NCBI GenBank assembly: GCA_027365485.1
Contig: DAHXNH010000003.1
Span: 1-34,883, forward strand
Reading direction: 5' to 3'
Source: Clostridiales bacterium
GTDB taxonomy: Bacteria > Bacillota > Sulfobacillia > Sulfobacillales > Sulfobacillaceae
DNA: 34,883 nucleotides
Made by a program: the position numbers and the translations under genes. The notes beneath the pieces were generated by a model. The model ran no database searches. It was not told the DNA's origin and was given only the letters and a program-made list of their open reading frames with translations. Positions within the stretch are counted from its first letter, which is position 1; each line of letters starts with the position of its first letter. Below, piece after piece: positions 15,457 to 25,379 of this stretch.

Positions 15457-18400
15457 TTAAGGCTGAGTGATGTGGGCTTTGAGTGCGGATGCCACCGTCG
15501 ATTGAACGGCAGCTGAGCCTCCCAAGATCCACACGCCATGAATCGCTCGCTGGTGTCCGAGATAGGTCGACGTCGCTAGCGAGAGACTACCGGGACTGGT
15601 CAAAAGGATGGGAAGACCATCCAGTGCGGCCAAAGGCGCTCCGGTGAATGCATCCACAAACGAACTCGCTCCTTGGCCATTGGACGTGATAATGACTCCC
15701 GATGGCGCCGAATTTTGGTCAGGCGCAAACGCTACAGCTGTTTGCTCTCGGTTCTCGGCGCTGATTCGCGTCACCGAGGCGTTTTGGTCCAAAGACTGTA
15801 TCCCGTGCACCAACGCAGGCGACACCACTGTAGGTCCTCCCACGATGACCACGTGGGCGAACTGCGCTCGACTCAACCACAGCTGAGTCGCCTTCGGCAA
15901 CTCACTTTGCCCATCGGTCACCAGCACCACCGGAGCGCCCGATTGGTAGATGAGCGGGACGGCCCCGACCACGTCTTGCAAGGTCACCCCATTGGCCACA
16001 TACACCGTCGCCTGGGGACCGGCCGCCCCGTGGACCAGAACGTCATTGACCGCTTGACTCGTTACAAACTGATTCGCTCCAGGGAACACGGTCACCCCAA
16101 GGCCTGCGGATTTCAGAGTGGTGATAATCGCAGGGCCTACTGCCTGGGACCCTCCGACAATGTCCACCGTCTTCGCGCCTAACTGATGAATGGTCTCCAG
16201 ATCGCCAGCGCTTAGAGTCTTGGCCGTCGTCAATAACAGGGGAGCGTTAAGCCTTCCCGCCAGCCCTTCTGCTGACAGAACATCCGAACTGGGCGTACCT
16301 TGGCCGGCGTTGACCAACACCACCGTCGATGCACCATTCGGAAAGGCGATTTTAGCGGCGAGGATAGCGGTGTCTATGCGGGTATTGCCGCCAATGCGCT
16401 GAATCATGTTCTCCGTGGTCGCCGGTACGAGGGCAAAGGTACTCCAGTGCCGGGTGGTAAAACTGAGTGTGTCTTTTGACTCACGCACCGAAGGCACTGG
16501 AATCCACGAGTGCACCATCGGATTCCAATAAACGACCCCTTCCCCTTTAAACGTCTTAGTCGGCCACGTCACCGTCACCGTGCTTAACTGACTGACATAG
16601 GCTTGGGTGCCGCCCTGAGCAGTGAATCCCGCAATTCCAAACGAGAGCAAACTGCCCTCAGGCGCCGAAGGCGTTGTCGGAGACAGCACGACATGGGTCG
16701 TCATGCCCTGGGGAGTGGCCTGAGCGGGAATACTGACCTGAATCGATGGGCCGATGGGCGCGAGCGTGGTGACGGTTTCGGAACGGGAAAAGGCCCCCCG
16801 GTGGCCCTGATCGTCTGCTGCCACCGTTACGGCATAGGTGGTGTTTGGCATTTCTCCGGTCACCGTCCAACTGGGTGCCTTCGACGATCCGACGGTCTTG
16901 CCATTAATGGCTATCTGATAGCTGGTTGCTCCATAGACTGCATCCCAGGTTTGCTTCCAGCCGGTCGTGGTGATGGCTGTGGCCTTAAGCCCAGTGGGCG
17001 TCCCCAAATTTACGGTCAGGTCCGCAGGCACACTCGTCTGCCCGGTGGCATCGGTGACCGCGACCGTCGTGGAACCCAAGCGGAGATTGGCGGGTAACGT
17101 CGTCACAATGGACGTCGAGGTCCAAGTAATGAGCGCGGAGCCGCTTTGATCTATCGACTGTCCCGACTGATTAAAAACGACGGTGCCCGGTACTGTCCCG
17201 AAGTTCGAGCCGGTAACAGTCACGGTGTCACCAAGTTGATCGGTGGTGGGCATCACACTCGCGATTTGCGGCGAAGGAGGGGCCGAAATACTCAGCGCTA
17301 GGGTGGTCTGCAATTGATTGCCGCCAGCGTCTTTCGCTGTCACTGTGGCCGTATAGCTGCCATCCGTGGTCGGCGTGCCCGACAAGATACCACCGGCACT
17401 TAACCCCAGGCCCGGCGGCAATCCGGTCGCGCTCCACTGGATTCCTCCGGCGAAGTCAAACGCCTCCAAGGTCGTAGCCGGATACGGAGTCTCTGCCACG
17501 GTCGATGGTGGAGTCACCGACTGCACAACGGCCAGGTAAGGCATTCCTCCGTTCACCGAAGGTGCTATGGCCCAAGGGCCGCCTTGGGCCAGAAATGACC
17601 ATCCGGCAAACGTGATCTGATTCTCCAAGGCCCCAGTCGCCTCCCCGGTCGTCGTCCCTCCGGTGGGCAAGGTATCCTCGCCAAAAGCTACAGTATTGCC
17701 TGACGAGGTATTAAAGTACGATTGTTGTACCGTCCCTCCGGCAAAATACCCGACCAGTCCTCCGCTGTCTAACGATCCGGTGGCTAATCCAGTCGCGTAG
17801 GTATCCGTAATGGTTCCGTACGACTGGCCCACCAGACCCCCATTTTCATTAGTGCTCGAGACCGTTCCGGTGGCATATGCCTCCTCAATCGTGCCGCCTG
17901 GCTGGTAACCGACGAGTCCCCCCGCATAATAAGTCGCTCCATTGCCGGTCACCGAACCGGTGGCATAACTTTGGCTGACCGTTCCTCCGGATTCGTCCCC
18001 AATCAGCCCTCCTAAGGACCCGCCTTGGGAAGTGGAAGTGGACCCGGTCAAGGAGACGCTACCGGTAGACCCGGTATCTTGGATGGTCCCGTTGGAGCCT
18101 CCAACTAATCCGCCCACCGACGAGTAACTACTTGCCGTGACCGTCGCAGCCGATTCGCTATCGACCACCACCGCCGAAGTCCCAATACTGCCCGCCAGTC
18201 CTCCGGCGCTGGCTTGGGTACCGCCGGTCACCGTACCATTGCCTTGGACATTGGTGAATTGACCGGAGGTCAGGACCCCGGCTAACAGACCCAGGTTGGC
18301 TTGGGGAGCGGTATCCTCTACCTGACCGGACACACTCAAATTTTCCACGGTCCCAGAAACCGCCCCGAAGAGACCCGCTTGGCCGGTCCCAACCGACACT

Positions 18401-18744
18401 TGGAGTCCAGTAATCGCATAGCCTTGGCCATTAAAAACTCCAGCAAATGGGGTTGCCCCATTGCCACCCAAGGGCGTCCAAGGGGATCCCGCCAGATCGA
18501 CGGATTGGGTTAATTCAATGTGATCGTTGAGATACGCGGTGGGGTTTCGATCCAGGTACACCAATTGCGCGGCGGTAGAAATCGCTATCCAAGCCACTCC
18601 ATCGATGGTCGTCGCAGGCAAAGGAGGATTAGCGGCGTTGACCAATGCTCCTCCCCATCCAACCATACTGAACAGGGCCACAGCGCCGCCTAGCCCACTG
18701 GCTAGAAATCGCTGCCGGATGCCCATTGACTGCTTATTTAGCAC
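15457..18744 (-). CDS. Secreted surface protein with GLUG repeats and CWB2 domain
   Basis: The protein (about 1095 aa) begins with a signal peptide (RQRFLASGLGGAVALFSMVG, cleavage probably after VNA). Residues about 85-340 contain many GLUG-like repeats (GGLVG, then SYATG phrases). A putative-Ig block follows (LPPGLGLSAGGILSGTPTTDG, about 425-482), then an IPT/TIG domain (VTGSNFGTV, about 495-585), an FN3-like domain (about 580-658) and, from about 779, three cell-wall-binding repeat 2 units (IQRIGGNTRIDTA, VDIVGGSQAVGP, HVVIVGGPTVV, VWILGGSAAV). CWB2 triplets anchor proteins to secondary wall polymers in Gram-positive bacteria; the front repeats suggest an adhesive or S-layer-associated role. 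I chose GTG 18744 because AAGAAGGGA lies nine bases upstream; an upstream TTG (18783) is less likely. Confidence 0.88.
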   Translation of the reverse strand: MLNKQSMGIRQRFLASGLGGAVALFSMVGWGGALVNAANPPLPATTIDGVAWIAISTAAQLVYLDRNPTAYLNDHIELTQSVDLAGSPWTPLGGNGATPFAGVFNGQGYAITGLQVSVGTGQAGLFGAVSGTVENLSVSGQVEDTAPQANLGLLAGVLTSGQFTNVQGNGTVTGGTQASAGGLAGSIGTSAVVVDSESAATVTASSYSSVGGLVGGSNGTIQDTGSTGSVSLTGSTSTSQGGSLGGLIGDESGGTVSQSYATGSVTGNGATYYAGGLVGYQPGGTIEEAYATGTVSSTNENGGLVGQSYGTITDTYATGLATGSLDSGGLVGYFAGGTVQQSYFNTSSGNTVAFGEDTLPTGGTTTGEATGALENQITFAGWSFLAQGGPWAIAPSVNGGMPYLAVVQSVTPPSTVAETPYPATTLEAFDFAGGIQWSATGLPPGLGLSAGGILSGTPTTDGSYTATVTAKDAGGNQLQTTLALSISAPPSPQIASVMPTTDQLGDTVTVTGSNFGTVPGTVVFNQSGQSIDQSGSALITWTSTSIVTTLPANLRLGSTTVAVTDATGQTSVPADLTVNLGTPTGLKATAITTTGWKQTWDAVYGATSYQIAINGKTVGSSKAPSWTVTGEMPNTTYAVTVAADDQGHRGAFSRSETVTTLAPIGPSIQVSIPAQATPQGMTTHVVLSPTTPSAPEGSLLSFGIAGFTAQGGTQAYVSQLSTVTVTWPTKTFKGEGVVYWNPMVHSWIPVPSVRESKDTLSFTTRHWSTFALVPATTENMIQRIGGNTRIDTAILAAKIAFPNGASTVVLVNAGQGTPSSDVLSAEGLAGRLNAPLLLTTAKTLSAGDLETIHQLGAKTVDIVGGSQAVGPAIITTLKSAGLGVTVFPGANQFVTSQAVNDVLVHGAAGPQATVYVANGVTLQDVVGAVPLIYQSGAPVVLVTDGQSELPKATQLWLSRAQFAHVVIVGGPTVVSPALVHGIQSLDQNASVTRISAENREQTAVAFAPDQNSAPSGVIITSNGQGASSFVDAFTGAPLAALDGLPILLTSPGSLSLATSTYLGHQRAIHGVWILGGSAAVQSTVASALKAHITQP

Positions 18745-19415
18745 ACCGTTTCTTCCCTTCTTAATTGACGGTTCACTGTTCAATAATCAGAATCATCGAT
18801 CCCAGATTCAGCCTACCATAAAAAGCATTCTGTGTGCTCGACACGGTTTAACACACCCCGCGCAGGCAACCTGCGTCGGTTTTGCCACTCTATTGCGTCC
18901 TTGGTCGATTTCCGAGAGGCAAGGGTTAACCTTACAGTCGTGGTTGAGGCTGCGAAGTCCTGCTGCGAAAACCGAAAATCATCTTTCAGGCTCCCAACCA
19001 CGCGGGGTTCAGGGTTCTCAATCTGACTTCTTGAGACTTCAGCACCAGGTCCCTAAACTTGGCCGCACGTAGGCGGCATGCGCCTTCACTGTAATGGGGA
19101 GGAGTTGGCCCGCTCCGTGGCAACTCCTCCATGAAGGCTGACGCCCCACCTCCCCCCAATGACTCCTTGCCTTCATGACCCCAAGTGGAGCGCTATCTCC
19201 GATGCCGTGCGCAAGGTCGGACCCCCCTTAAAGATAGGTCGAATCGGCGAGCCCTCTCATTCAACCGCCCTCAGAGCGCCTTCAAGCATCAGGCCCGTCA
19301 TCGGTGAAGGACGCGTCTATCTCTGGCGCACGGTCCGCATCTCCTCCTTCACGAGAAATATCGACCCCGGCCTCAGGCCATACCCCCGCTCATCCTCCAG
19401 CGAGTCTTGGTTCGG
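18745..19415. other. 671-bp gap between two minus-strand surface genes
   Basis: No gene can be supported. It must contain the CWB2-gene promoter near its left end and a hairpin at 19082-19138. A plus-strand frame from 19159 begins like an IS5-type N-terminus (LHDPKWSAISDAV) but gives no further match. Confidence 0.5.
19082..19138 (-). terminator. Bipartite hairpin downstream of the D,D-peptidase gene
   Basis: GGAGGAGTTG (19098-19107) pairs perfectly with CAACTCCTCC (19121-19130), and outside it GCCTTCA (19082-19088) pairs with TGAAGGC (19132-19138), with unequal bulges. It is 280 bases past the peptidase stop and has no T-run, so the terminator role is tentative. Confidence 0.4.
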
Positions 19416-22187
19416 TCAAGAGAGCACTTTCGCAGTGAAATGCCGATTCCAAAGCTGTTCGCTCATCATCACGGTCACAGCGTAGACTGCTCCCGTCGAT
19501 GATTTGATGTAACCCGCCAGAGCATACTCCTCAGGGCTCTCGGTTTTCCAAAGCGACTGACTTAATAAGCGGGTCAGTGGCTCCTCCTCGGGATTGTTCC
19601 AGGCTTGGGTCAATAACGCACTGATTCCAGCGGGCGTGAGGTAATTCCCCATTGCCGCCCCAGTGGGCTCCACGAGATCGTTGGGCTCAGAACCCAGCAC
19701 CCGAGCAATGTCGGGCCAAAGATTAAGACCCAACGCGTTGGCCACGTCCTCTGACGGCGCGATATTGGCGGTCGCCAACATGGCGTTCACCTGGTCCGCC
19801 AGAGTGGGACCTGGGGTGACAGCAATCACTTTGGCCATGGGCAGCGGTGTGCCGATGTCGGCGATGGTTCCCTTGACCGTTACCCCATAGGATCGCAAAT
19901 CTTTGAGGAACACACTGGCCGCATAGAGACCCGGATCAGGCGGAGCAATGTCCAAAGTCACAGACGACCCTTTAGGCATGGAGCCCGTCAACACGTAAAT
20001 GTGGCTGGCAAATTTGAGACGGGCGGTCACTGTATTCGCCCCACCGTCTGTCGTGGCTGTCAGGTTTTGCACGCGAATCGGAGTCAGCGAAGGCATCACC
20101 GTGACTCGAGCCGCTTGTCCTATCTTGCCAGCACTGATCACAATTTGTGCTTGGTCGTCGTTGGCTATCAGAGTTGACCAAGGCGGCGTCCAACCCTTGC
20201 CAAAGTCATTCCAGGCCATGCCACTCGGCCAGCGACTCGCATGAAAACCGGTGATTGCGTTGACATATTCGAGGTCGCCATCGACCGTGCTAATTCCGGA
20301 CGCTCGCACCCGCTCCGCCATGGCCGCTAAGTTGGAGAACGTCAAAGCGGAGTCGTCGTGGCCATCGAGCACCAGGTTCCCGCTCAAGACGGCCGCGTGC
20401 ACCGATCCGGTTTCGGCCACCGTCGCTGAATTTGGAGGGTTTGGATGATAGGCCAGAGCGGCATCGGCCAAAATCAGTCGCGGTAACAACCCCGAGTCCA
20501 TTAAGATATTACCGTTGTCCTGCCATACGGTCTTACCGCTCTTCACGTTCACGATCGAAGCGCCGACGATGCTTCCCGGCGACACTGCAGGAAGTTGGTC
20601 TGAAACCTTTGACCATAAGAGAGTGCCCAGCCTCGTGGACGTCAAAGCGGATGGAGCGCCCGCAGCCGAGATTGTTGGAACGCCGGGCCAAAAGGCTGTG
20701 TCTGCCATCATCTGATCGACGGCTGAACCGCGATAGGCATTGTCACTCGTCGGAGTGCCGTCGTCCAAAATTGCGAAGGCTATCAAATTTCCGTTTTCCG
20801 CCTTGGCAAACCCGGCGTAGTTCCATTGATTACTAAGGTTTCCCGTCTTTACCCAAATGTCCGTATGAGTCGGCAGGTTGTACGACCAGGCTGGAGGGCA
20901 TAAAATGCCACAATGATTGGGGTCGTTCAAGTGCATCAGGGAATTGCGAAACGTCTTATACCACGGTTGCCGAGAAACGTACGCCAGCAGCGACACCACT
21001 TCTTCAGCGCTGGTTTCATCGAGAGGTGAAAGGCCTGAACCGTCGACTTGCACGCGATCGCGCGAAATGCCGGCCTTAGCCGAAAACGCTTGCATAAAAG
21101 CCGACGCATGCGCCAGCGATCCGACACCGTGACTGGCCACTCCGAGTTCGCGATACAAATTCTCTGCCATCTGGTTAATCGAGTATTGGTTTTGAATTTG
21201 CAAATCGGCGGCTAAATTCGCCGAAGAATGCGTGGCTAGGGTAATCGCCGTGGGGGGAACTTGAGACGCCACCGAAGCTGACGATGCAAACCGCACGCCG
21301 TCCTCCGCCAGGGCCTGTTGGAATAACGCGGCGGCAAAGAGCGGAGGATCTCCAATCGACAGCACTGCCGCCGATGAAGTGGGCGTGGAACTCGCGCTAA
21401 GAGGAATGCTCCCGCTGACTACGATTTGATTCGTGCCGATACGGCGATTGATGACAATGGTGTCGGCGGTGGCTGCGGTTCCGGTAGTGGCTCGATTCAC
21501 CACCTGAAAGTAAGACGGCATAGTCAATCCACCATTAAACGATAAATCCACCACCGGACGAGTGCCGACCTGTCCGCCCTGAGTCACGTTGACAAAGACT
21601 TCGCTGCGCTCGGCCATCAAGGCCGTGGTCCCGGCCGCATAGTTCTGGGAAAGAGCCCCATAAGGCCACCCGATGCCGTAGATCGGGGCTGTGAACAAAG
21701 AACTTACCCCTACCACCGAGGTTGCCCGTTTCACGACTTTCGCCACCTTGGCCGCTAACGCTTCCAGATTGGTGGCACCGTTGGCTTCAAGCCACGGATC
21801 GCCTCCCCCTTGGAGATAAATCGCACCACTGCCCCGGGCCAGAGTGGTTGGGGTAGCTTTGACGGTGGTTTGATAGGTAAAGTGTGGTCCCAAGAGCGAC
21901 AGGGCAGCCGCCGAGGTGAATAATTTGGTCACCGACGCCGGCGTCTCTCGCTGTTGGGGATGAATGGCCGCCAAAACCTGGCCGGTGCTCAAATCGTAGG
22001 CATAAGCCGACACGCTGGAGTGAACCAATCCAGGATACCCCAGGAGATGGTCCCAGGCTGTATTCAAAGAATTTGGAGCTAACCCCGTGGATGCTTTTGG
22101 AATCGATTGCGCAAAACTGATACTGGTCAGAGATAAGAGCATGGCGACTGAGGTCACACTAATCCAAGCGGTCAGACGGCGACGCAT
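19416..22187 (-). CDS. D-Ala-D-Ala carboxypeptidase (PBP4/S13) with a degenerate second domain
   Basis: The precursor (923 aa) has an N-terminal signal sequence (RRRLTAWISVTSVAMLLSLT). Residues about 45-510 form a full peptidase S13 domain: SVTK (Ser85-Lys88), SIN (336-338) and KTG (447-449), with VDGSGLSPLDETS between. Residues about 535-910 repeat the same architecture, but the motifs are changed: the SxxK position reads SGLL (565-568), the SxN position reads SED (812-814), and KTG reads KSSTG (from 895). The second half is thus a likely pseudo-enzyme for substrate binding or interdomain regulation. S13 enzymes trim peptidoglycan stem peptides outside the membrane. At roughly 920 aa it is about double the usual 400-500. 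Start ATG 22187 is chosen since AGGAGG lies nine bases upstream; an upstream TTG would include that site. Confidence 0.88.
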   Translation of the reverse strand: MRRRLTAWISVTSVAMLLSLTSISFAQSIPKASTGLAPNSLNTAWDHLLGYPGLVHSSVSAYAYDLSTGQVLAAIHPQQRETPASVTKLFTSAAALSLLGPHFTYQTTVKATPTTLARGSGAIYLQGGGDPWLEANGATNLEALAAKVAKVVKRATSVVGVSSLFTAPIYGIGWPYGALSQNYAAGTTALMAERSEVFVNVTQGGQVGTRPVVDLSFNGGLTMPSYFQVVNRATTGTAATADTIVINRRIGTNQIVVSGSIPLSASSTPTSSAAVLSIGDPPLFAAALFQQALAEDGVRFASSASVASQVPPTAITLATHSSANLAADLQIQNQYSINQMAENLYRELGVASHGVGSLAHASAFMQAFSAKAGISRDRVQVDGSGLSPLDETSAEEVVSLLAYVSRQPWYKTFRNSLMHLNDPNHCGILCPPAWSYNLPTHTDIWVKTGNLSNQWNYAGFAKAENGNLIAFAILDDGTPTSDNAYRGSAVDQMMADTAFWPGVPTISAAGAPSALTSTRLGTLLWSKVSDQLPAVSPGSIVGASIVNVKSGKTVWQDNGNILMDSGLLPRLILADAALAYHPNPPNSATVAETGSVHAAVLSGNLVLDGHDDSALTFSNLAAMAERVRASGISTVDGDLEYVNAITGFHASRWPSGMAWNDFGKGWTPPWSTLIANDDQAQIVISAGKIGQAARVTVMPSLTPIRVQNLTATTDGGANTVTARLKFASHIYVLTGSMPKGSSVTLDIAPPDPGLYAASVFLKDLRSYGVTVKGTIADIGTPLPMAKVIAVTPGPTLADQVNAMLATANIAPSEDVANALGLNLWPDIARVLGSEPNDLVEPTGAAMGNYLTPAGISALLTQAWNNPEEEPLTRLLSQSLWKTESPEEYALAGYIKSSTGAVYAVTVMMSEQLWNRHFTAKVLS

Positions 22188-22931
22188 AGAAAAAACCCTC
22201 CTCAATAGGTACCCTACGGCCGAAATTTAGTGCACGAGCATCCCGCCGTCAAACACCGAAGCCCCTCGTTTCATGGGCGATATGATCGGGCAATCTTTCA
22301 TTCGGTCGTCCACGGGCGCTTTCGTTAGGGAAGTTTGACTGAATGAGGCAAGCAGATGGCGAGACCGGCCCCGTGCCTCAGCCCATGACCGATGAAGAGG
22401 GCCCCACCGCTTACTTGCAGAGCCGGTCCCATTTGGATCACCTGTCCCTGATTTTACGATCCAGAATGGATCGCTCGAAGCTCTTTCCGACCATGACTCT
22501 CGATAAAACGTGATAAATATCTGCGAAATGGCGATTGACCCTTTGGTCATCAATGCTGGACCTCTGGTGTCAGTTTACGCCCAAGAATGCACCCCCTGGG
22601 GAGACCATCCATGCCAAACTCTTTATTTCTCGAAACATTGCCTATATCCCTTTTCGCCCACGCTCTTTTTCTCATGGAAAACCTTGGACTTTTTGGTCCT
22701 GTTCGCAACCAAAAGACCTTGGATCTACCTTCCGCGATGACGATGGCGACCTTATCTCGGCGGATTGCCCGACATTCTAGCTTTGACATCGTTGTTAAGA
22801 TATTACGCATTGAATAGAGGGGTTCAGGGTGTCTTGTCGAAGTTTGTAGAATAAAGATTATCAGTCAACCATTAGAGGGCCAAGCCTCTAGATCGCTGAG
22901 GCATTCTAGCCCACGGAAGAGGATCGCAGCA
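22188..22931. other. 744-bp divergent intergenic region
   Basis: It separates the minus-strand peptidase from the plus-strand GGDEF-EAL gene and must carry both promoters. Several overlapping frames (22227-22553 minus, 22535-22780 plus, 22550-22810 minus) are open, none with a ribosome site or recognisable family. I see no strong hairpin or repeat. Confidence 0.5.
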
Positions 22932-25379
22932 ATGAGCACTTTTTATGACGATACTGCCCATGCGTCACAATCATTGGAGCAATCATTGCTTGACATGACT
23001 CCCGATGGCATCTTTTTGCTCGACCGGGAGGGAACAATGTTACATAGCAACGCCGCTTGCTCTAGGCTCTTCGAGTACAGTGCGGACGAGCTTAAGCAGC
23101 TTTCGTTTATTCACGTGGTTGCCAAGAGCCACCAAAGTTTGGCCCGGTCTATCTTCGAGCGGACGCTCGACGGGCGCCCGCAACAGGCAGAACTCCTGGT
23201 CGAAACCAAGTCCCATCGGGTCGTCACAGTCGGGGTGCAGACGATACCCTACCGAGTCGACGACAAGACTCTTGGAGTCGTCGGAATCGCTCAGGACTTG
23301 GATCGCATGCACTCTATGGAACAGACGTTGGGAGATAGCGAAAGCTTGCTTCGCTTAGTGATGCGTTTGGCCCATGTTGGACGTTGGGTGTGGAACGACG
23401 AACGCCAAGAAGTTGAAGCTTCTCCCGAACTCTTTGAACTCATGCGCTGGGACCCGGTCAAGGATGATTCGATGACCGTGGAAGCTTTCATCCAAAGCAT
23501 CGCCCCCGACGATCAAGCCATTGTCGAAGCGGCGTTGGCCCGGGCAATTGCGCACCACACAGCGATGTCGGTTCAGTTTCGTTTGAACCATGGCCCAAGT
23601 ACCCGCGTCTATCTAGCTATGGCCGAACCACGCTTCAATGCCATAGGCACCTTCATGGGCCTAATCGGAATGGTTCAGGATATCACCGAATTCAACCGCC
23701 TGTCGGAACGGCAACAACAGTTGGCAGCTGTATTTGAACATAGTCGTGATTTAGTAATCGTGGCCGACCTCGATGGCTTCGTGCGTTACGCGAATCGCAC
23801 CTGCCGACTCACCTTGGGATTTGACGAATTGGAGGGGTTGAAGGATGTCCGGTTATCCGACCTCCGCCGAAATGCCGACCCGCACACCCTGAACCACCAA
23901 TTGCAGGCGGCGATGGACCATGGTGCTTGGCGAGGAGACCTCTGGCTGAAGCATCGTGACGGTCACAGCATTCCCGTATCCACGGTCATTCAATGTCATC
24001 GCGACGATAGCGGGCGTCCTCGATTTTTTTCCGGTGTCGCGCGTGACGTGACCCATGAACGTGCTCTCGAAGAACATATTCGCTATCAAGCCGACCATGA
24101 CACCTTGACGGGATTGCTAAATCGTCGGCGGTTTACCGAACTCCTAAATGCCTATCTTACGTCGTTGCCTGCCGATGGACATGCCACCGTGGGCTTTATC
24201 GATCTCAACGACTTCAAACACATTAATGACATTCACGGTCATTCGGTGGGGGACCGGCTCTTGGCCGAAGTTGCGTCCAGACTCTCGGCGCATTTCGACC
24301 AACCTCAAATTCTCGCCCGATGGGGGGGCGACGAATTTACCTTCTGGTTGCCAGACGCCAACACGAGCGAAGCGGTCGGTTGGCTCGACTGTTTGATACC
24401 GGACCTCGAACGCTCCTACTTGGTCAACGATACTCCGTTTGAATGTATTCCTGCCGTAGGGTTATCGGTATTCCCGGAAGACGGCCAGGATGTAGAGACC
24501 TTAGTGCGCAAAGCGGACGCAGCCATGTTCGAAGCGAAGCGCCGAGGGACCTCGTATGTCTTTCATACCCAAGCGATGACTGCCGAGGCGGATGAGCGCA
24601 AAGAGACCCGCGAAGCTATCCGAAACGGCATCCGCAGTCAAGAATTTGTGGCCTACTTTCAACCCATCGTGACAGCCGCTTCGCAGTCGCTGGAAGGCGC
24701 TGAGGCGCTCGCCCGCTGGAACCATCCTATCCGTGGCGTGCTTGCCCCATCGGAGTTCATGGCCGAAGCCGAGCGCTCGGCCCTCATTGTCCCCTTGGGC
24801 CTTCATATGCTCGAACTAGTTGGAATGGCGCTGGGCCAATGGCGGCAATCCGGTCTCACCGCTATCCGGATTGCGGTCAACTTCTCAGCACGCCAATTGG
24901 CCCAAGACGACCTTGCCGATACCGTGCACCATATTTGCCAACGATATGGCATCGATCCGCGCTGGGTGGAATGCGAAATTACCGAAACCGCCATCCTCGA
25001 GAACTACGACTTAGCTCGGCGCACTCTAGACAATCTCCGCATGCGTGGGTTTCGCATTGTCTTGGATGACTTTGGTACGGGATATTCCTCACTCAGCCAT
25101 CTGCGCGATCTTCCCATCGATGGCATCAAACTGGACCGCTCGTTTGTCGACCAGCTACCCGACCATCCACGGGAGACTGCCATCGCCCGGTCTACCATTC
25201 GGTTGGCGCATGACCTCAACCTCACCGTAACCGCGGAGGGCGTAGAAACCGAAACCCAAGCCCAATTCCTCATCCGCGAAGGTTGTGACTTGCTTCAAGG
25301 ATACGGGATCAGCCGTCCGCTGCCTCCCGACAAATTCATAAGCTGGCGCCAAACTTATCAACCCGGGGCTATTGGCTAA
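22932..25379 (+). CDS. PAS-PAS-PAS-GGDEF-EAL cyclic-di-GMP protein
   Basis: The 815-aa cytoplasmic protein has three PAS-type sensor segments (about residues 15-130, 140-250 and 265-385), a diguanylate cyclase domain (about 390-540) and an EAL phosphodiesterase domain (about 560-805). The cyclase signature RWGGDEF is intact, and no RxxD inhibitory site stands five residues before it. The EAL domain keeps its main catalytic and metal motifs: EALARW, ETAILENY, LDDFGTGYSSL, IKLDRSF, AEGVET and the final LLQGYGISRPL. Both activities are therefore possible; many such hybrids work in one direction set by the sensor. There are no membrane segments, so the PAS domains should sense an internal cue. 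ATG 22932 follows GAAGAGGA. The last 11 bases overlap the convergent gene. Confidence 0.93.
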   Translation: MSTFYDDTAHASQSLEQSLLDMTPDGIFLLDREGTMLHSNAACSRLFEYSADELKQLSFIHVVAKSHQSLARSIFERTLDGRPQQAELLVETKSHRVVTVGVQTIPYRVDDKTLGVVGIAQDLDRMHSMEQTLGDSESLLRLVMRLAHVGRWVWNDERQEVEASPELFELMRWDPVKDDSMTVEAFIQSIAPDDQAIVEAALARAIAHHTAMSVQFRLNHGPSTRVYLAMAEPRFNAIGTFMGLIGMVQDITEFNRLSERQQQLAAVFEHSRDLVIVADLDGFVRYANRTCRLTLGFDELEGLKDVRLSDLRRNADPHTLNHQLQAAMDHGAWRGDLWLKHRDGHSIPVSTVIQCHRDDSGRPRFFSGVARDVTHERALEEHIRYQADHDTLTGLLNRRRFTELLNAYLTSLPADGHATVGFIDLNDFKHINDIHGHSVGDRLLAEVASRLSAHFDQPQILARWGGDEFTFWLPDANTSEAVGWLDCLIPDLERSYLVNDTPFECIPAVGLSVFPEDGQDVETLVRKADAAMFEAKRRGTSYVFHTQAMTAEADERKETREAIRNGIRSQEFVAYFQPIVTAASQSLEGAEALARWNHPIRGVLAPSEFMAEAERSALIVPLGLHMLELVGMALGQWRQSGLTAIRIAVNFSARQLAQDDLADTVHHICQRYGIDPRWVECEITETAILENYDLARRTLDNLRMRGFRIVLDDFGTGYSSLSHLRDLPIDGIKLDRSFVDQLPDHPRETAIARSTIRLAHDLNLTVTAEGVETETQAQFLIREGCDLLQGYGISRPLPPDKFISWRQTYQPGAIG

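Noticed and set aside
19159-19485. IS5-type transposase remnant
   Set aside because: Only the first dozen residues look similar; the rest does not follow in any frame.
22535-22780. Protein-like frame in the divergent gap
   Set aside because: No ribosome site, no family, and overlapping open frames on both strands.
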